Source of the DNA: Duganella sp. BJB476
Lineage (GTDB): Bacteria; Pseudomonadota; Gammaproteobacteria; Burkholderiales; Burkholderiaceae_D
Length of the DNA stretch: 64,000 nucleotides
NCBI RefSeq assembly: GCF_003416895.1
Contig: NZ_QVIO01000001.1
Span: 868,001 to 932,000 of the forward strand
Direction: 5' to 3'
The notes below the pieces were generated by a model that was given only the letters and a program-made list of their open reading frames with translations, had not been told where the DNA came from and made no database searches. Position numbers and translations under genes: made by a program. Shown here piece after piece: positions 8,259 through 16,031 of the stretch; position 1 is the stretch's first letter, and each line of letters opens with the position of its first letter.

Positions 8259-9407
8259 ATGTCCCTGAATATTTTCTGGTTCATCCCTACGCACGGCGAC
8301 AGCCGCTATCTCGGCACCTCCAAGGGCGCGCGCCCGGTCGATGCCGATTACCTGAAGCAGTGCGCAGTCGCCGCCGACACGCTGGGCTACGACGGCGTGC
8401 TGCTGCCGACCGGCCGCTCCTGCGAGGACGCCTGGGTGGTCGCCTCGTCGCTGATCGGCGCGACGCAGAAGCTCAAGTTCCTGGTGGCGATCCGTCCGGG
8501 CCTGACCACGCCGGGACTGGCGGTGCGCATGGCCGCGACGTTCGACCGTTTGTCCAACGGCCGCCTGCTGATCAACGTCGTCACCGGCGGCGACCAGGGC
8601 GAGCTGGAAGCGGACGGCCTGTTCGCCGACCACGCCAAGCGCTACGAGATATCGGATGAATTCATCCGCGTGTGGCGCGCCTCGTTGTCGGGCGAGGGCG
8701 GTGAGGCTGGCTATGATTTCGAGGGCAAGCATATCAAGGTCAGGGGCGCGAAGACGTTGTATCCGGCGGTGCAGAAGCCATATCCGCCGCTGTACTTCGG
8801 CGGCTCGTCGGAACCGGCGCATGCGCTGGCGGCCGAGCAGATGGACGTCTACCTGACCTGGGGCGAACCGCCGGCCGCCGTGGCCGAGAAGATCGCCGAC
8901 ATCCGCGCCCGCGCCGCCGCGCATGGCCGCGCCGTGAAGTTCGGCATACGTCTTCACGTGATCGTCCGCGAGACCAATGAGGCGGCGTGGCGCGCGGCCG
9001 ATGAGTTGATCAGCCATCTGGACGACGACATCATCGCCAAGGCGCAGGCGGCGTTCGGCAAGATGGATTCGGTGGGCCAGCAGCGCATGGCCGCGCTGCA
9101 CGGCGGCCGCCGCGACCAGCTGGAAGTGTCGCCCAACCTGTGGGCGGGCGTGGGCCTGGTGCGGGGCGGCGCCGGCACCGCATTGGTGGGCGATCCGCAG
9201 ACGGTGGTGGCGCGCATCCAGGAGTACGCGGACCTGGGCATCGAGACCTTCATCTTCTCCGGCTATCCGCACCTGGAGGAATCGTACCGCTTCGCCGAGC
9301 TGGTGTTCCCGCTGCTGGGCAAGGGCAGGGCTGCCGGCGAGCAGTCGCTGAGCGGTCCGTTCGGCGAAGTGATGGCGAGTGACATCCTGCCGAAGAAGGC
9401 GGCCTGA
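8259..9407 (+). CDS. ssuD: FMNH2-dependent alkanesulfonate monooxygenase SsuD
   Basis: The 382-residue luciferase-like TIM-barrel protein begins [19 protein letters not shown] and contains [45 protein letters not shown] and YFGGSSEPA, all typical of SsuD. It cleaves the C-S bond of alkanesulfonates with FMNH2 and O2, releasing sulfite and an aldehyde in the cytoplasm. The start lies 10 bases after ssuA with AAGGAAG upstream. Confidence 0.96.
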   Translation: MSLNIFWFIPTHGDSRYLGTSKGARPVDADYLKQCAVAADTLGYDGVLLPTGRSCEDAWVVASSLIGATQKLKFLVAIRPGLTTPGLAVRMAATFDRLSNGRLLINVVTGGDQGELEADGLFADHAKRYEISDEFIRVWRASLSGEGGEAGYDFEGKHIKVRGAKTLYPAVQKPYPPLYFGGSSEPAHALAAEQMDVYLTWGEPPAAVAEKIADIRARAAAHGRAVKFGIRLHVIVRETNEAAWRAADELISHLDDDIIAKAQAAFGKMDSVGQQRMAALHGGRRDQLEVSPNLWAGVGLVRGGAGTALVGDPQTVVARIQEYADLGIETFIFSGYPHLEESYRFAELVFPLLGKGRAAGEQSLSGPFGEVMASDILPKKAA

Positions 9408-9408
9408 C

Positions 9409-10179
9409 ATGAGCACCACCGTCGCCCGCCCCAACACCTTCGCGCCGTGGATATTGCCGGTGTTGCTGATCGCCGGCTGGCAGGTCGCGTCGCAACTGGG
9501 CTGGCTGTCCAGCCGCATCCTGCCGGAGCCGTGGGCGGTGGCCAAGGCCTTCTGGACCTTGGCCGTCTCCGGCGAATTGTGGCTGCACCTGCGCACCAGC
9601 CTGTGGCGCGCGGCCAGCGGCTTTGCGATCGGCGCGGGAGCGGGCCTGCTGCTTGGCCTGCTGACCGGCAGCGTGCGCCGCGCCGAGACGCTGCTCGACA
9701 CCACGCTGCAAATGGTGCGCAACATCCCGGCGCTGGCGCTGATCCCGCTGGTGATCCTGTGGTTCGGCATCGATGAAACGGCCAAGCTGTTCCTGCTGGC
9801 GGTGGGTGTGTTCTTCCCCCTGTATCTGAACACCTTCCACGGCATCCGCTCCGCCGACCAGGGATTGATCGAGATGGCGCGCAGCTACGGCCTGTCCGGC
9901 TGGCCGCTGTACCGCGACGTGATCCTGCCGGCCGCGCTGCCGTCGATACTGGTGGGCGTGCGCTTTTCGCTAGGCCTGGTGTGGGTGCTGCTGATCGTCG
10001 CCGAAACCATCTCGGCGCAGGCGGGCATCGGCTACATGACCATGAACGCCCGCGAGTTCCTGCAAACCGACGTGGTCCTGGTGGGCATCCTGCTGTACGC
10101 CTTGCTGGGCAAACTGGCCGACCTGCTGTCGCGCGGGATGGAGAAGCACTTCCTGCGCTGGAATCCCGCTTACCGTTAG
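9409..10179 (+). CDS. ssuC: aliphatic sulfonate ABC transporter permease SsuC
   Basis: The 256-residue membrane protein has about six hydrophobic segments and the permease EAA-type loop ([24 protein letters not shown]). ATG 9409 follows the ssuD stop by one base. An earlier in-frame codon at 9379 lies inside ssuD and has no ribosome binding site. It forms the channel of the sulfonate importer. Confidence 0.95.
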   Translation: MSTTVARPNTFAPWILPVLLIAGWQVASQLGWLSSRILPEPWAVAKAFWTLAVSGELWLHLRTSLWRAASGFAIGAGAGLLLGLLTGSVRRAETLLDTTLQMVRNIPALALIPLVILWFGIDETAKLFLLAVGVFFPLYLNTFHGIRSADQGLIEMARSYGLSGWPLYRDVILPAALPSILVGVRFSLGLVWVLLIVAETISAQAGIGYMTMNAREFLQTDVVLVGILLYALLGKLADLLSRGMEKHFLRWNPAYR

Positions 10180-10192
10180 TGAAGGAAACCGT

Positions 10193-10996
10193 ATGTATAT
10201 CTCGACCGCTCTATTTGACATCAACCATACCGTCGGCCGCCAGCCCGCCATGCCCACGCCCGCGCGGCGGCAAGGCGTATCCCTGGCGCTGGACGGCGTG
10301 AGTAAATCGTTCGGCGCGCGGCCGGTGCTGAGCGACGTGCGGCTGGAGCTGCGCGCCGGCGAGTTCGTCGCCGTGGTCGGGCGCAGCGGCTGCGGCAAAA
10401 GTACGCTGCTGCGCGCCATCGCGGGCCTGGACAACGCCGATGCCGGCAGCATCGCCGTCGGCAGCGGCAGCATCGCCGCCAGCATCCGCATCATGTTCCA
10501 GGAGGCGCGCCTGCTGCCGTGGAAATCGGTGCTGGAGAATGTGGCGATCGGTATGCCGCACTCGCTGAACGCGGCGGCGGCCACGCTGGCAACGGTGGGC
10601 CTGGCCGACCGCGCCGACGATTGGCCGGCTGAATTGTCGGGCGGCCAGCGGCAGCGGGTGGCGCTGGCGCGCGCCTTGCTGCACGAGCCGCAGTTGCTGC
10701 TGCTGGACGAGCCGCTGGGCGCACTCGATGCGCTGACCCGCATCGAAATGCAGCAGCTGATCGAAGCGCTGTGGCAGACGCGCGGCTTCACCGCCGTGCT
10801 GGTCACGCACGACGTGCAGGAGGCGCTGGCCCTGGCCGACCGCGTGGTGCTGATCGAGGAAGGCCGCATCACGCTGGACCTGAAAGTGGACTTGCCGCGT
10901 CCACGTGCGCGCGGCAGCGTGGCGTTCGCGGCGCTGGAGCAGCGGCTGCTGGGCCATATCCTGCATCATCCGGCGGTGGTCGCCGCCGCAGCCTGA
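10193..10996 (+). CDS. ssuB: aliphatic sulfonate ABC transporter ATP-binding protein SsuB
   Basis: The 267-residue ATPase has Walker [11 protein letters not shown]-loop [10 protein letters not shown], signature LSGGQRQR, Walker [13 protein letters not shown] and THDVQEA. The [10 protein letters not shown] stretch is typical of SsuB/TauB-type importers. It energises sulfonate uptake through SsuC. It lies 13 bases after ssuC behind AAGGAAACC and ends the operon. No terminator hairpin was seen directly after it. Confidence 0.95.
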   Translation: MYISTALFDINHTVGRQPAMPTPARRQGVSLALDGVSKSFGARPVLSDVRLELRAGEFVAVVGRSGCGKSTLLRAIAGLDNADAGSIAVGSGSIAASIRIMFQEARLLPWKSVLENVAIGMPHSLNAAAATLATVGLADRADDWPAELSGGQRQRVALARALLHEPQLLLLDEPLGALDALTRIEMQQLIEALWQTRGFTAVLVTHDVQEALALADRVVLIEEGRITLDLKVDLPRPRARGSVAFAALEQRLLGHILHHPAVVAAAA

Positions 10997-11016
10997 TATG
11001 CTGTTTAGCGGTTATG

Positions 11017-11031
11017 ATCGATTTTATCGAT
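11017..11031. promoter_or_regulatory. 15-bp palindrome upstream of yceI (possible operator)
   Basis: ATCGAT-TTT-ATCGAT lies 95 bases before the YceI start and 20 bases after ssuB, in AT-rich DNA. This is a perfect 6-bp inverted repeat with a 3-base centre. No matching regulator is known from the sequence; operator function is inference. Confidence 0.35.
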
Positions 11032-11126
11032 AGTAAGGCGGTAAATTTTTCGTTTTACAACGCAAGGTGTGGCGAGCATAATCGGTTCGTCTTTATCTCT
11101 TGTTCCCATATCCTGGAGTCTTACTA

Positions 11127-11693
11127 ATGAAAAAAATCTTCGCCCTGCTGGTTGCCGCTGGTATCTCGCTGTCCGCCTTCGCCGCTCCGGAAAACTTCAC
11201 CTCCGACGCGAATCACACCTTTGCCCGTTTCGAATACAGCCACTTCGGCTACTCGCTGCAGCAAAGCCGCTTCAACAACACGACCGCCAAGATCGTGCTG
11301 GACCGCGCCGCCAAGACCGGTTCGGTTGAAGCCGTGATCGATACCAAATCGGTGGACACCGGTTCCAAGCTGTTCGACGGCCACATCCAGGGCGAAGACT
11401 TCCTGGACACCGCCAAGTTCCCGACCATCACCTACAAGTCGACCAAGTTCAACTTCAAGGGCGACGTGCCGTCGACCATCGAAGGCAACCTGACGATCAA
11501 AGGCGTCACCAAGCCGGTAACGCTGACCGTGACCCACTTCCAGTGCATGGATCACCCGATGATGAAGAAGCTGGCTTGCGGCGCCAACGCCACCGCCACC
11601 ATCAAGCGTTCGGAATTCAACGCCGGCAAATACGCACCTAACGTCGGCGACGACGTGACCCTGACGTTCTCGGTCGAATCGATCAAGGACTGA
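11127..11693 (+). CDS. YceI-family periplasmic lipid-binding-like protein
   Basis: The 188-residue protein has a signal peptide (MKKIFALLVAAGISLSAFA) and the YceI beta-barrel motifs SDANHTFARFEYSHFGYS, GSVEAVIDTKSVDTG, LDTAKFPTITYKST and GNLTIKGVTKPVTL. YceI proteins form lipocalin-like barrels that hold polyprenyl chains in the periplasm; their physiological role is poorly defined. ATG 11127 is supported by CTGGAG upstream. The gene is monocistronic. Confidence 0.93.
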   Translation: MKKIFALLVAAGISLSAFAAPENFTSDANHTFARFEYSHFGYSLQQSRFNNTTAKIVLDRAAKTGSVEAVIDTKSVDTGSKLFDGHIQGEDFLDTAKFPTITYKSTKFNFKGDVPSTIEGNLTIKGVTKPVTLTVTHFQCMDHPMMKKLACGANATATIKRSEFNAGKYAPNVGDDVTLTFSVESIKD

Positions 11694-11713
11694 TAGCAGC
11701 GAACCTGGCGGCG

Positions 11714-12301
11714 TCAGACCAGCTGGAACCATCCCAGAAAGGCGCCGCCGGCCAATATCCACAGCAAGTGGATGCGGGTACGCCAGATCACCAGGCCGGC
11801 CGCCACCGACAAGGTCCACAAAGGCCAGTCGGTGGCCCAGCTGTGATGCGCGCTGCCGAGTATGATCCCCACCGACACCATCAGCCCGACCACCACTGGC
11901 GCCATGCCTTGCTTGAAGGCGCGCACGCCCAGCAGTTCGCGGTTCTGGTGGCCCCAACGCGCCGCCAGATAAGTCAGCGTGGTGCTCGGTATCATGATGC
12001 CCACCATCGTCACCAGCACGCCGGCCATCGCCGCCGTGTAGCTGCCCGCGTTCAGGCCGACGTTCCAGCCCATCAACGCCACGAACAACACGTTCGGTCC
12101 CGGCGCCGCCTGGGCAATGGCGATCGAATCGTTGAACTGCGATTGCGTCAGCCAGTGGTGTTCCTCGACCAGGAAGCGGTGCATCTCGGAGGTGGTGGAA
12201 ATCGCGCCGCCGATCGACATCAGCGACAACAGCATGTAATGGGCGAACAGGCTGATCCAGTCGCCAAGGCTCAACACCAGATGCAGCGGAGCGTCGTTCA
12301 T
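11714..12301 (-). CDS. chrA: chromate transporter, CHR domain protein (second half of a split pair)
   Basis: The 195-residue membrane protein carries the CHR signature: SIGGAISTTSEMHRFLVEEHHWLTQSQF and AIAQAAPGPNVLFVALMGW. ATG 12301 overlaps the preceding CHR gene stop by 4 bases (ATGA). The frame is open farther upstream, but that part is a shadow of the first gene. Short-chain CHR proteins work as heteropairs that export chromate from the cytoplasm. Confidence 0.9.
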   Translation of the reverse strand: MNDAPLHLVLSLGDWISLFAHYMLLSLMSIGGAISTTSEMHRFLVEEHHWLTQSQFNDSIAIAQAAPGPNVLFVALMGWNVGLNAGSYTAAMAGVLVTMVGIMIPSTTLTYLAARWGHQNRELLGVRAFKQGMAPVVVGLMVSVGIILGSAHHSWATDWPLWTLSVAAGLVIWRTRIHLLWILAGGAFLGWFQLV

Positions 12302-12876
12302 GGCTGATGCCCCTTGAGCTTGCGGTGGGTGAGCGTGACGCCGATGCTGCCCAGGATCAGCAGTGTGTAAGCCAGCGGCAGGTGCAGCAGCACCACGAAC
12401 ACCACGCACAGCAGAGCGATGGCGGCGGTTAGCCACATCGGCAGCGGATGCTTGCCGAGCGCGGACGCGAGCTTGAGGCCGGTGGCGGCGATCATCCCGG
12501 CGGACACCGCCGCCATGCCGCGCAGCGCGCCGGCCACACCGGGATGGTGCGCGTAGTGGGAATGCAGCACCGCCAGCACCAGCACCACCAGCAGCGGCAC
12601 GGTCAGCATGCCGGCCAGCGCGACCAGTCCGCCGCGCAAGCCAAAGTAGCGGTTGCCGATCATCAGCGCCAGGTTGACCACGTTGGGGCCGGGCATGATC
12701 TGGGCCACCGCCCATTCCTCGATAAACTCTTCCTGGGTCAGCCAGCGCTTGCGCTCGACCAACTCACGTTGCACAACGGCCAGTACGCCGCCAAAACCCT
12801 GGAGCGCCAAAATGGTGAAAGAGGTGAATAGATCAAGTAGCGAGGCGGGACGGAGGCGGGGCGGATCGATAGGCAT
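12298..12876 (-). CDS. chrA: chromate transporter, CHR domain protein (first half of a split pair)
   Basis: The 192-residue membrane protein has the matching CHR motifs LQGFGGVLAVVQRELVERKRWLTQEEF and AQIMPGPNVVNLALMIG near the N-terminus, followed by four or more hydrophobic helices. It is translationally coupled to the downstream CHR gene. Together they equal one full-length ChrA cut at the domain boundary. No ChrB regulator is adjacent. Confidence 0.9.
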   Translation of the reverse strand: MPIDPPRLRPASLLDLFTSFTILALQGFGGVLAVVQRELVERKRWLTQEEFIEEWAVAQIMPGPNVVNLALMIGNRYFGLRGGLVALAGMLTVPLLVVLVLAVLHSHYAHHPGVAGALRGMAAVSAGMIAATGLKLASALGKHPLPMWLTAAIALLCVVFVVLLHLPLAYTLLILGSIGVTLTHRKLKGHQP

Positions 12877-12962
12877 GCACCATTATCGCGCCGGTATTGC
12901 CGCATGTCTATGAACTCAGGAGCATGCCGTGTTTTAAATTCGGAATTGATAGGAAGCTGACA

Positions 12963-12990
12963 TTGACTTTGTTCTAGGGTCGCTCATACT
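12963..12990 (+). promoter_or_regulatory. candidate promoter for small ORF 13046
   Basis: TTGACT (12963-12968) and CATACT (12985-12990) are spaced by 16 bases, about 55 bases before the small ORF. The -35 box matches 5 of 6 positions and the -10 box 4 of 6. Confidence 0.35.
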
Positions 12991-13045
12991 CCTCTAGCAT
13001 GCTGCAAATCAAAGTCAAACCCTTCAATTCTTGTTAAGGATCATG

Positions 13046-13234
13046 ATGAACGTTTCGCTACTACAGCAGCGCAGTGATGAGCAATGCAGTGCCGCGGTGA
13101 ATCGTGGCATTCAGGTGCAGTCCAGCTTCAATACCGTTTGTGCGATCGAATACATGAAATCCCACAACGTCGATCCGCAAGTGATCGAACGGGTGCTATT
13201 ACACCCCGAACAGCGTCGAAAATCCCCTCATTGA
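13046..13234 (+). CDS. small protein of unknown function (62 aa)
   Basis: The ORF starts MNVSLLQQRSDEQCS and contains EYMKSHNVDPQVIERVLLHPEQRR. It is soluble and helix-rich, with no signal peptide or membrane segment. The best start is ATG 13046, 5 bases after AAGGA; ATG 13043 is immediately before it. A plausible promoter lies upstream. I do not recognise the family. Support is a good ribosome binding site, the promoter pattern and coding-like composition. Confidence 0.55.
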   Translation: MNVSLLQQRSDEQCSAAVNRGIQVQSSFNTVCAIEYMKSHNVDPQVIERVLLHPEQRRKSPH

Positions 13235-13261
13235 GATGGCCGCTTAGAGCGGTATCGCGTT

Positions 13262-13495
13262 TACTTATGCACAAACCATGTTGACAAGAATTATTTTCAA
13301 AATATTTTCTTGCTACAATACGCGACACGCTAAGTATTTGATTTGTAAGGGGTTTAATTTTGCCTTTTGGATGGGCAGTTTGTTGAAAACCGCATAGGTA
13401 AAGCCTCCCTGCGGTGTCAATGGGGTGATATCCACATAGATATCCACAGCCTCTGTGGATATCCTGAAAAGAGCTATAACAATCCGCGACTTAGG
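13262..13495. repeat. DnaA-box-containing repeat, copy A (234 bp)
   Basis: This AT-rich intergenic block is homologous to copy B at 14532-14764, in the same orientation and of nearly equal length. Shared landmarks in order are TACTTATGCACAAA (identical), TAAGT..ATTGATTTG-like, TTTGTTGAA, TGTCAA, TCCACA, TGTGGATATC, GAAAAG and CTTAGG. DnaA-box-like 9-mers are TTATGCACA (13265-13273), ATATCCACA (13428-13436 and 13440-13448) and the inverse TGTGGATAT (13454-13462). It lies just beyond the 3' end of the receiver-PAS gene. The function is unknown. Confidence 0.7.
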
Positions 13496-13509
13496 TGTTG
13501 CAGCGGGCG

Positions 13510-14412
13510 TTACAGCGGCCTTTTGAGTGCTTGCAGGACGCTGGCGACGACGATATAGCGCGGCGGGCTGTCGGCGGTGGCCGTCACGGTGGCGCGCAGT
13601 CGCACTTCCTGGCCGTCGCGGCGCCAGGCGCTGACCACGTCGGTCCAGGCTTCGCCTTCCTTCAGCGCTTGCAGGGCGTCGGCCAGTTGATCCGGCGGAT
13701 AGGGCGGGGCGTGCAGCAGGCGCGGATCGGCGCCTTGCAGTTCCTCGCGGCTGTACTGGAAGACCGCGCAGAATTTGTCATTGACCGTGACGATCTTGCC
13801 GCGCGCATCCAGCGTCATCATGGCCGCGTGCTGGTCCACTGCGGCCAGCACTGTCCTGGCCTGGTCCAGTTCCCGTTGCAGCGCCTGTATCTGCCGGTGC
13901 GCCTGCTCCAGCCCGGAATAGGCGCGCAGCGACGAGATCACCGTGGTGAATAGTTTGCGCGTGGTGAGGTCGGTCTTGCACCAGAAATCGTTGATGTCGT
14001 AGTCGAGGATGATGCTGTGTTCCAGCGCCTGTCCCGGCTGGCCGGTGCGCAGCACGATGCGCACCAGGTTGTTGTGCAGGGTCTCGCGGATGTGGCGCGC
14101 CACGTTCAGGCCGGCGTCGCTGGTTTCCATGATGACGTCCAGCAGCACCAGCGCGATGTCGGGCGTGGTGCGCAGCGTTGTCAGGGCTTCTTCGCCGCTA
14201 TAGGCGTGCAGAAAGCTCAGCCGCCGTCCCTGGAAGCAGACATTGCTCAATGAGAATTTGGTGACCACATGGACATCGACATCGTCGTCCACGATCAGCA
14301 CCCGCCAAGGCGCGGGCGCCGGTGCGGCGCCGGGCTTGCCTGGCTGCGGCTGGCTGGCCGGCGGCGCTTCGTCCTCTATCATCCAATCGGTGTCGTCGTC
14401 GTTCTGGTTCAT
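13510..14412 (-). CDS. response-regulator-like protein: receiver domain + PAS domain, no DNA-binding output
   Basis: The protein has 300 residues. Residues 1-35 are acidic/Pro-rich. Residues 36-165 are a receiver domain with the acidic triad VDDD, phosphoacceptor VLLDVIMET and a conserved Lys in NDFWCKTDLT; the region RIVLRTGQPGQA resembles receiver domains found with DUF3369. A short coiled coil (HRQIQALQRELDQAR) leads to a PAS domain at about 190-290 (VNDKFCAVFQYSREELQG). There is no GGDEF, HTH or kinase domain, so it may act by protein contact. It lies alone between two diverged copies of a DnaA-box-containing repeat. Start ATG 14412. Confidence 0.8.
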   Translation of the reverse strand: MNQNDDDTDWMIEDEAPPASQPQPGKPGAAPAPAPWRVLIVDDDVDVHVVTKFSLSNVCFQGRRLSFLHAYSGEEALTTLRTTPDIALVLLDVIMETSDAGLNVARHIRETLHNNLVRIVLRTGQPGQALEHSIILDYDINDFWCKTDLTTRKLFTTVISSLRAYSGLEQAHRQIQALQRELDQARTVLAAVDQHAAMMTLDARGKIVTVNDKFCAVFQYSREELQGADPRLLHAPPYPPDQLADALQALKEGEAWTDVVSAWRRDGQEVRLRATVTATADSPPRYIVVASVLQALKRPL

Positions 14413-14531
14413 GCATCAATCCCACGATAAGTCGAAGAAGGGAATTGCGGACCTTCAGAGTGACACTATTCCTTGCCAGCACTTTTGTCAAAGGATTCCC
14501 CGGCAGGCGTGCGTTGGCGTGTCTCCCGGCC

Positions 14532-14764
14532 TACTTATGCACAAAAAAATATTTTTCAAGCGAGCCGGAAAACGTTTGAGGCTTGAATTTTACACGATGT
14601 AAGTCATTGATTTGATTGGGGAATAAATCTGCCTGTGGATTAGGCATTTTGTTGAATCCCGCGCCGTTAAAGGCGTTCTCGGCTGTCAAGAGGGGGTTAT
14701 TCACAACCTTATCCACAGTTGATGTGGATATCTGTGAAAAGCGCTTTAAATACGGCTGCTTAGG
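14532..14764. repeat. DnaA-box-containing repeat, copy B (233 bp); fills the 383-bp gap 14413-14795
   Basis: This is the second copy of the block at 13262-13495, 1,270 bp away in direct orientation. It contains consensus-type DnaA boxes TTATGCACA (14535-14543), TTATTCACA (14697-14705), TTATCCACA (14709-14717) and inverse TGTGGATAT (14723-14731). Immediately after, GAAAAGCGC (14736-14744) can pair with GCGCTTTTC (14764-14772). It occupies the upstream region of the receiver-PAS gene. No ORF is credible in 14413-14795. Confidence 0.7.
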
Positions 14765-14795
14765 CGCTTTTCCTCAGGAATTGGATAGGCGTGGG

Positions 14796-15200
14796 TCAGG
14801 CGGCGATCCCGGCCAGCACCTTGCGCACGGCGCCGTGCGCCATGACGATCTCGGTGCCGTCGTGCAGCAGGGCGTTGTACTTGGCGCGGAACTCGGCGTC
14901 GCCGTTCTCGGACGGGCCGATCAGCGCTTCGATGGCCTTGCGGTAGGCGCCGGCTTCGGCGACGGTGACCGGTTCCGGCTCATCGAGCCGCTCATCCATT
15001 TGCGCCATCAGGCCCGACAGCTTTTGCAGCCAGGCGAAATGCGGATGATTGGTCACCAGCTGCAAAAGCTCCAGCGGACTGCCTACCGCGCCAAAATACT
15101 GTGTCTCCACATGAATCAGCTGCTTGTGCAAGTCGCGCAAGGCGCGCGCCAGCGCCGTCAGCTTGGCGTTGTTGGCCAGTTCGTTTTCGGGTGTCGTCAT
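14796..15200 (-). CDS. conserved-looking small protein of unknown function (134 aa)
   Basis: The protein starts MTTPENELANNAKLTALARAL and is largely alpha-helical, with HKQLIHVETQYFGAVGSPLELLQL, LSGLMAQMDERLDEPEP and a C-terminal AVRKVLAGIAA. It has no membrane or signal segment. The start at ATG 15200 is chosen because the ORF upstream of it is a shadow of the HD-domain gene. I do not recognise a named domain; it resembles short cytosolic proteins of Oxalobacteraceae. Confidence 0.75.
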   Translation of the reverse strand: MTTPENELANNAKLTALARALRDLHKQLIHVETQYFGAVGSPLELLQLVTNHPHFAWLQKLSGLMAQMDERLDEPEPVTVAEAGAYRKAIEALIGPSENGDAEFRAKYNALLHDGTEIVMAHGAVRKVLAGIAA

Positions 15201-15268
15201 GAAATCTCCAGATAAAGTTACGCAGCAGTATAGCGGCGTTGCCGAGTGCGCGGCATCGCCCGTAAGCC

Positions 15269-15910
15269 CTAGGCGCTGAGGGCTTTCAGCCGATCCAGCT
15301 CCGCCAGGAAGCGCTCGCTGGCGATGGCCGGCGGCCACGGTTCCCACGCGGTGCCGCCGTAGATGGCTTGCAGCGGATCCTCGCTCAAGGGCGGCACGGT
15401 GATCTTCAGCGTGTGCAGCACTTCCTTCGCCGACCATCCCACCACATGCACCGCTTCGCTGGCCGCGGCCAGCCGGTCTGCCAGCTTGTGGGCGGCGTGT
15501 TCCTTCGGCGTCCAGTGCTGCAAGCCGTAGCGCAGGAACACCGCGCGTTCCAGCCGCACCGTTAGCGCCTTGAAGCCTTCGCCCAGAAACGGCTTCAGCG
15601 GCGAGACGCAATCGAATCCCAGCAAGCCTTCCTCCGCATCGTGCAGCAGTTCGCGCAGCGCGGCCAGCGGCGGCAACGCCAGCCCGACCGCTGTGCTGGC
15701 GGCCGCGCGCAAATGCATCACCGTCAGCGAATGCTGCGCCACCGACAACGGCAGCGGCCACGCCGAATGCCCACCCCAGCGATAGGTGCGCGCCAGGCCC
15801 AGCGCCAGGTCGCTGTCTTCCCAGTCGAACGGCGTCGGATCGAGCAGGTCCAGCCGGCGCTCCGACGGCATGCGAACCCAGGCGCGGGTTTCATGATGAT
15901 CGCGACCCAT
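15269..15910 (-). CDS. HD-domain phosphohydrolase (YfbR-like)
   Basis: The 213-residue protein contains the HD metal-binding signature spread as the His of YRWGGHSAWPLPLSVAQHS, the HD pair in LLHDAEEG, and an Asp in HKLADRLAAASE. The arrangement resembles YfbR-type 5'-deoxynucleotidases and related phosphohydrolases, acting on phosphorylated nucleotides in the cytosol. The substrate is not proven by sequence. It is divergent from the decarboxylase-oxidoreductase fusion gene (121 bases between starts). Confidence 0.8.
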   Translation of the reverse strand: MGRDHHETRAWVRMPSERRLDLLDPTPFDWEDSDLALGLARTYRWGGHSAWPLPLSVAQHSLTVMHLRAAASTAVGLALPPLAALRELLHDAEEGLLGFDCVSPLKPFLGEGFKALTVRLERAVFLRYGLQHWTPKEHAAHKLADRLAAASEAVHVVGWSAKEVLHTLKITVPPLSEDPLQAIYGGTAWEPWPPAIASERFLAELDRLKALSA

Positions 15911-16031
15911 GCGGTCTTCCTTATCTGTGGCTCAGGCTACATCCTACACCCAAGGCTGAGAATTATTTTTCGGCAATGAACAGTGATTTTGCAATACACT
16001 GGAACGCTGTTCAACCCTCGACGAATGAGCT

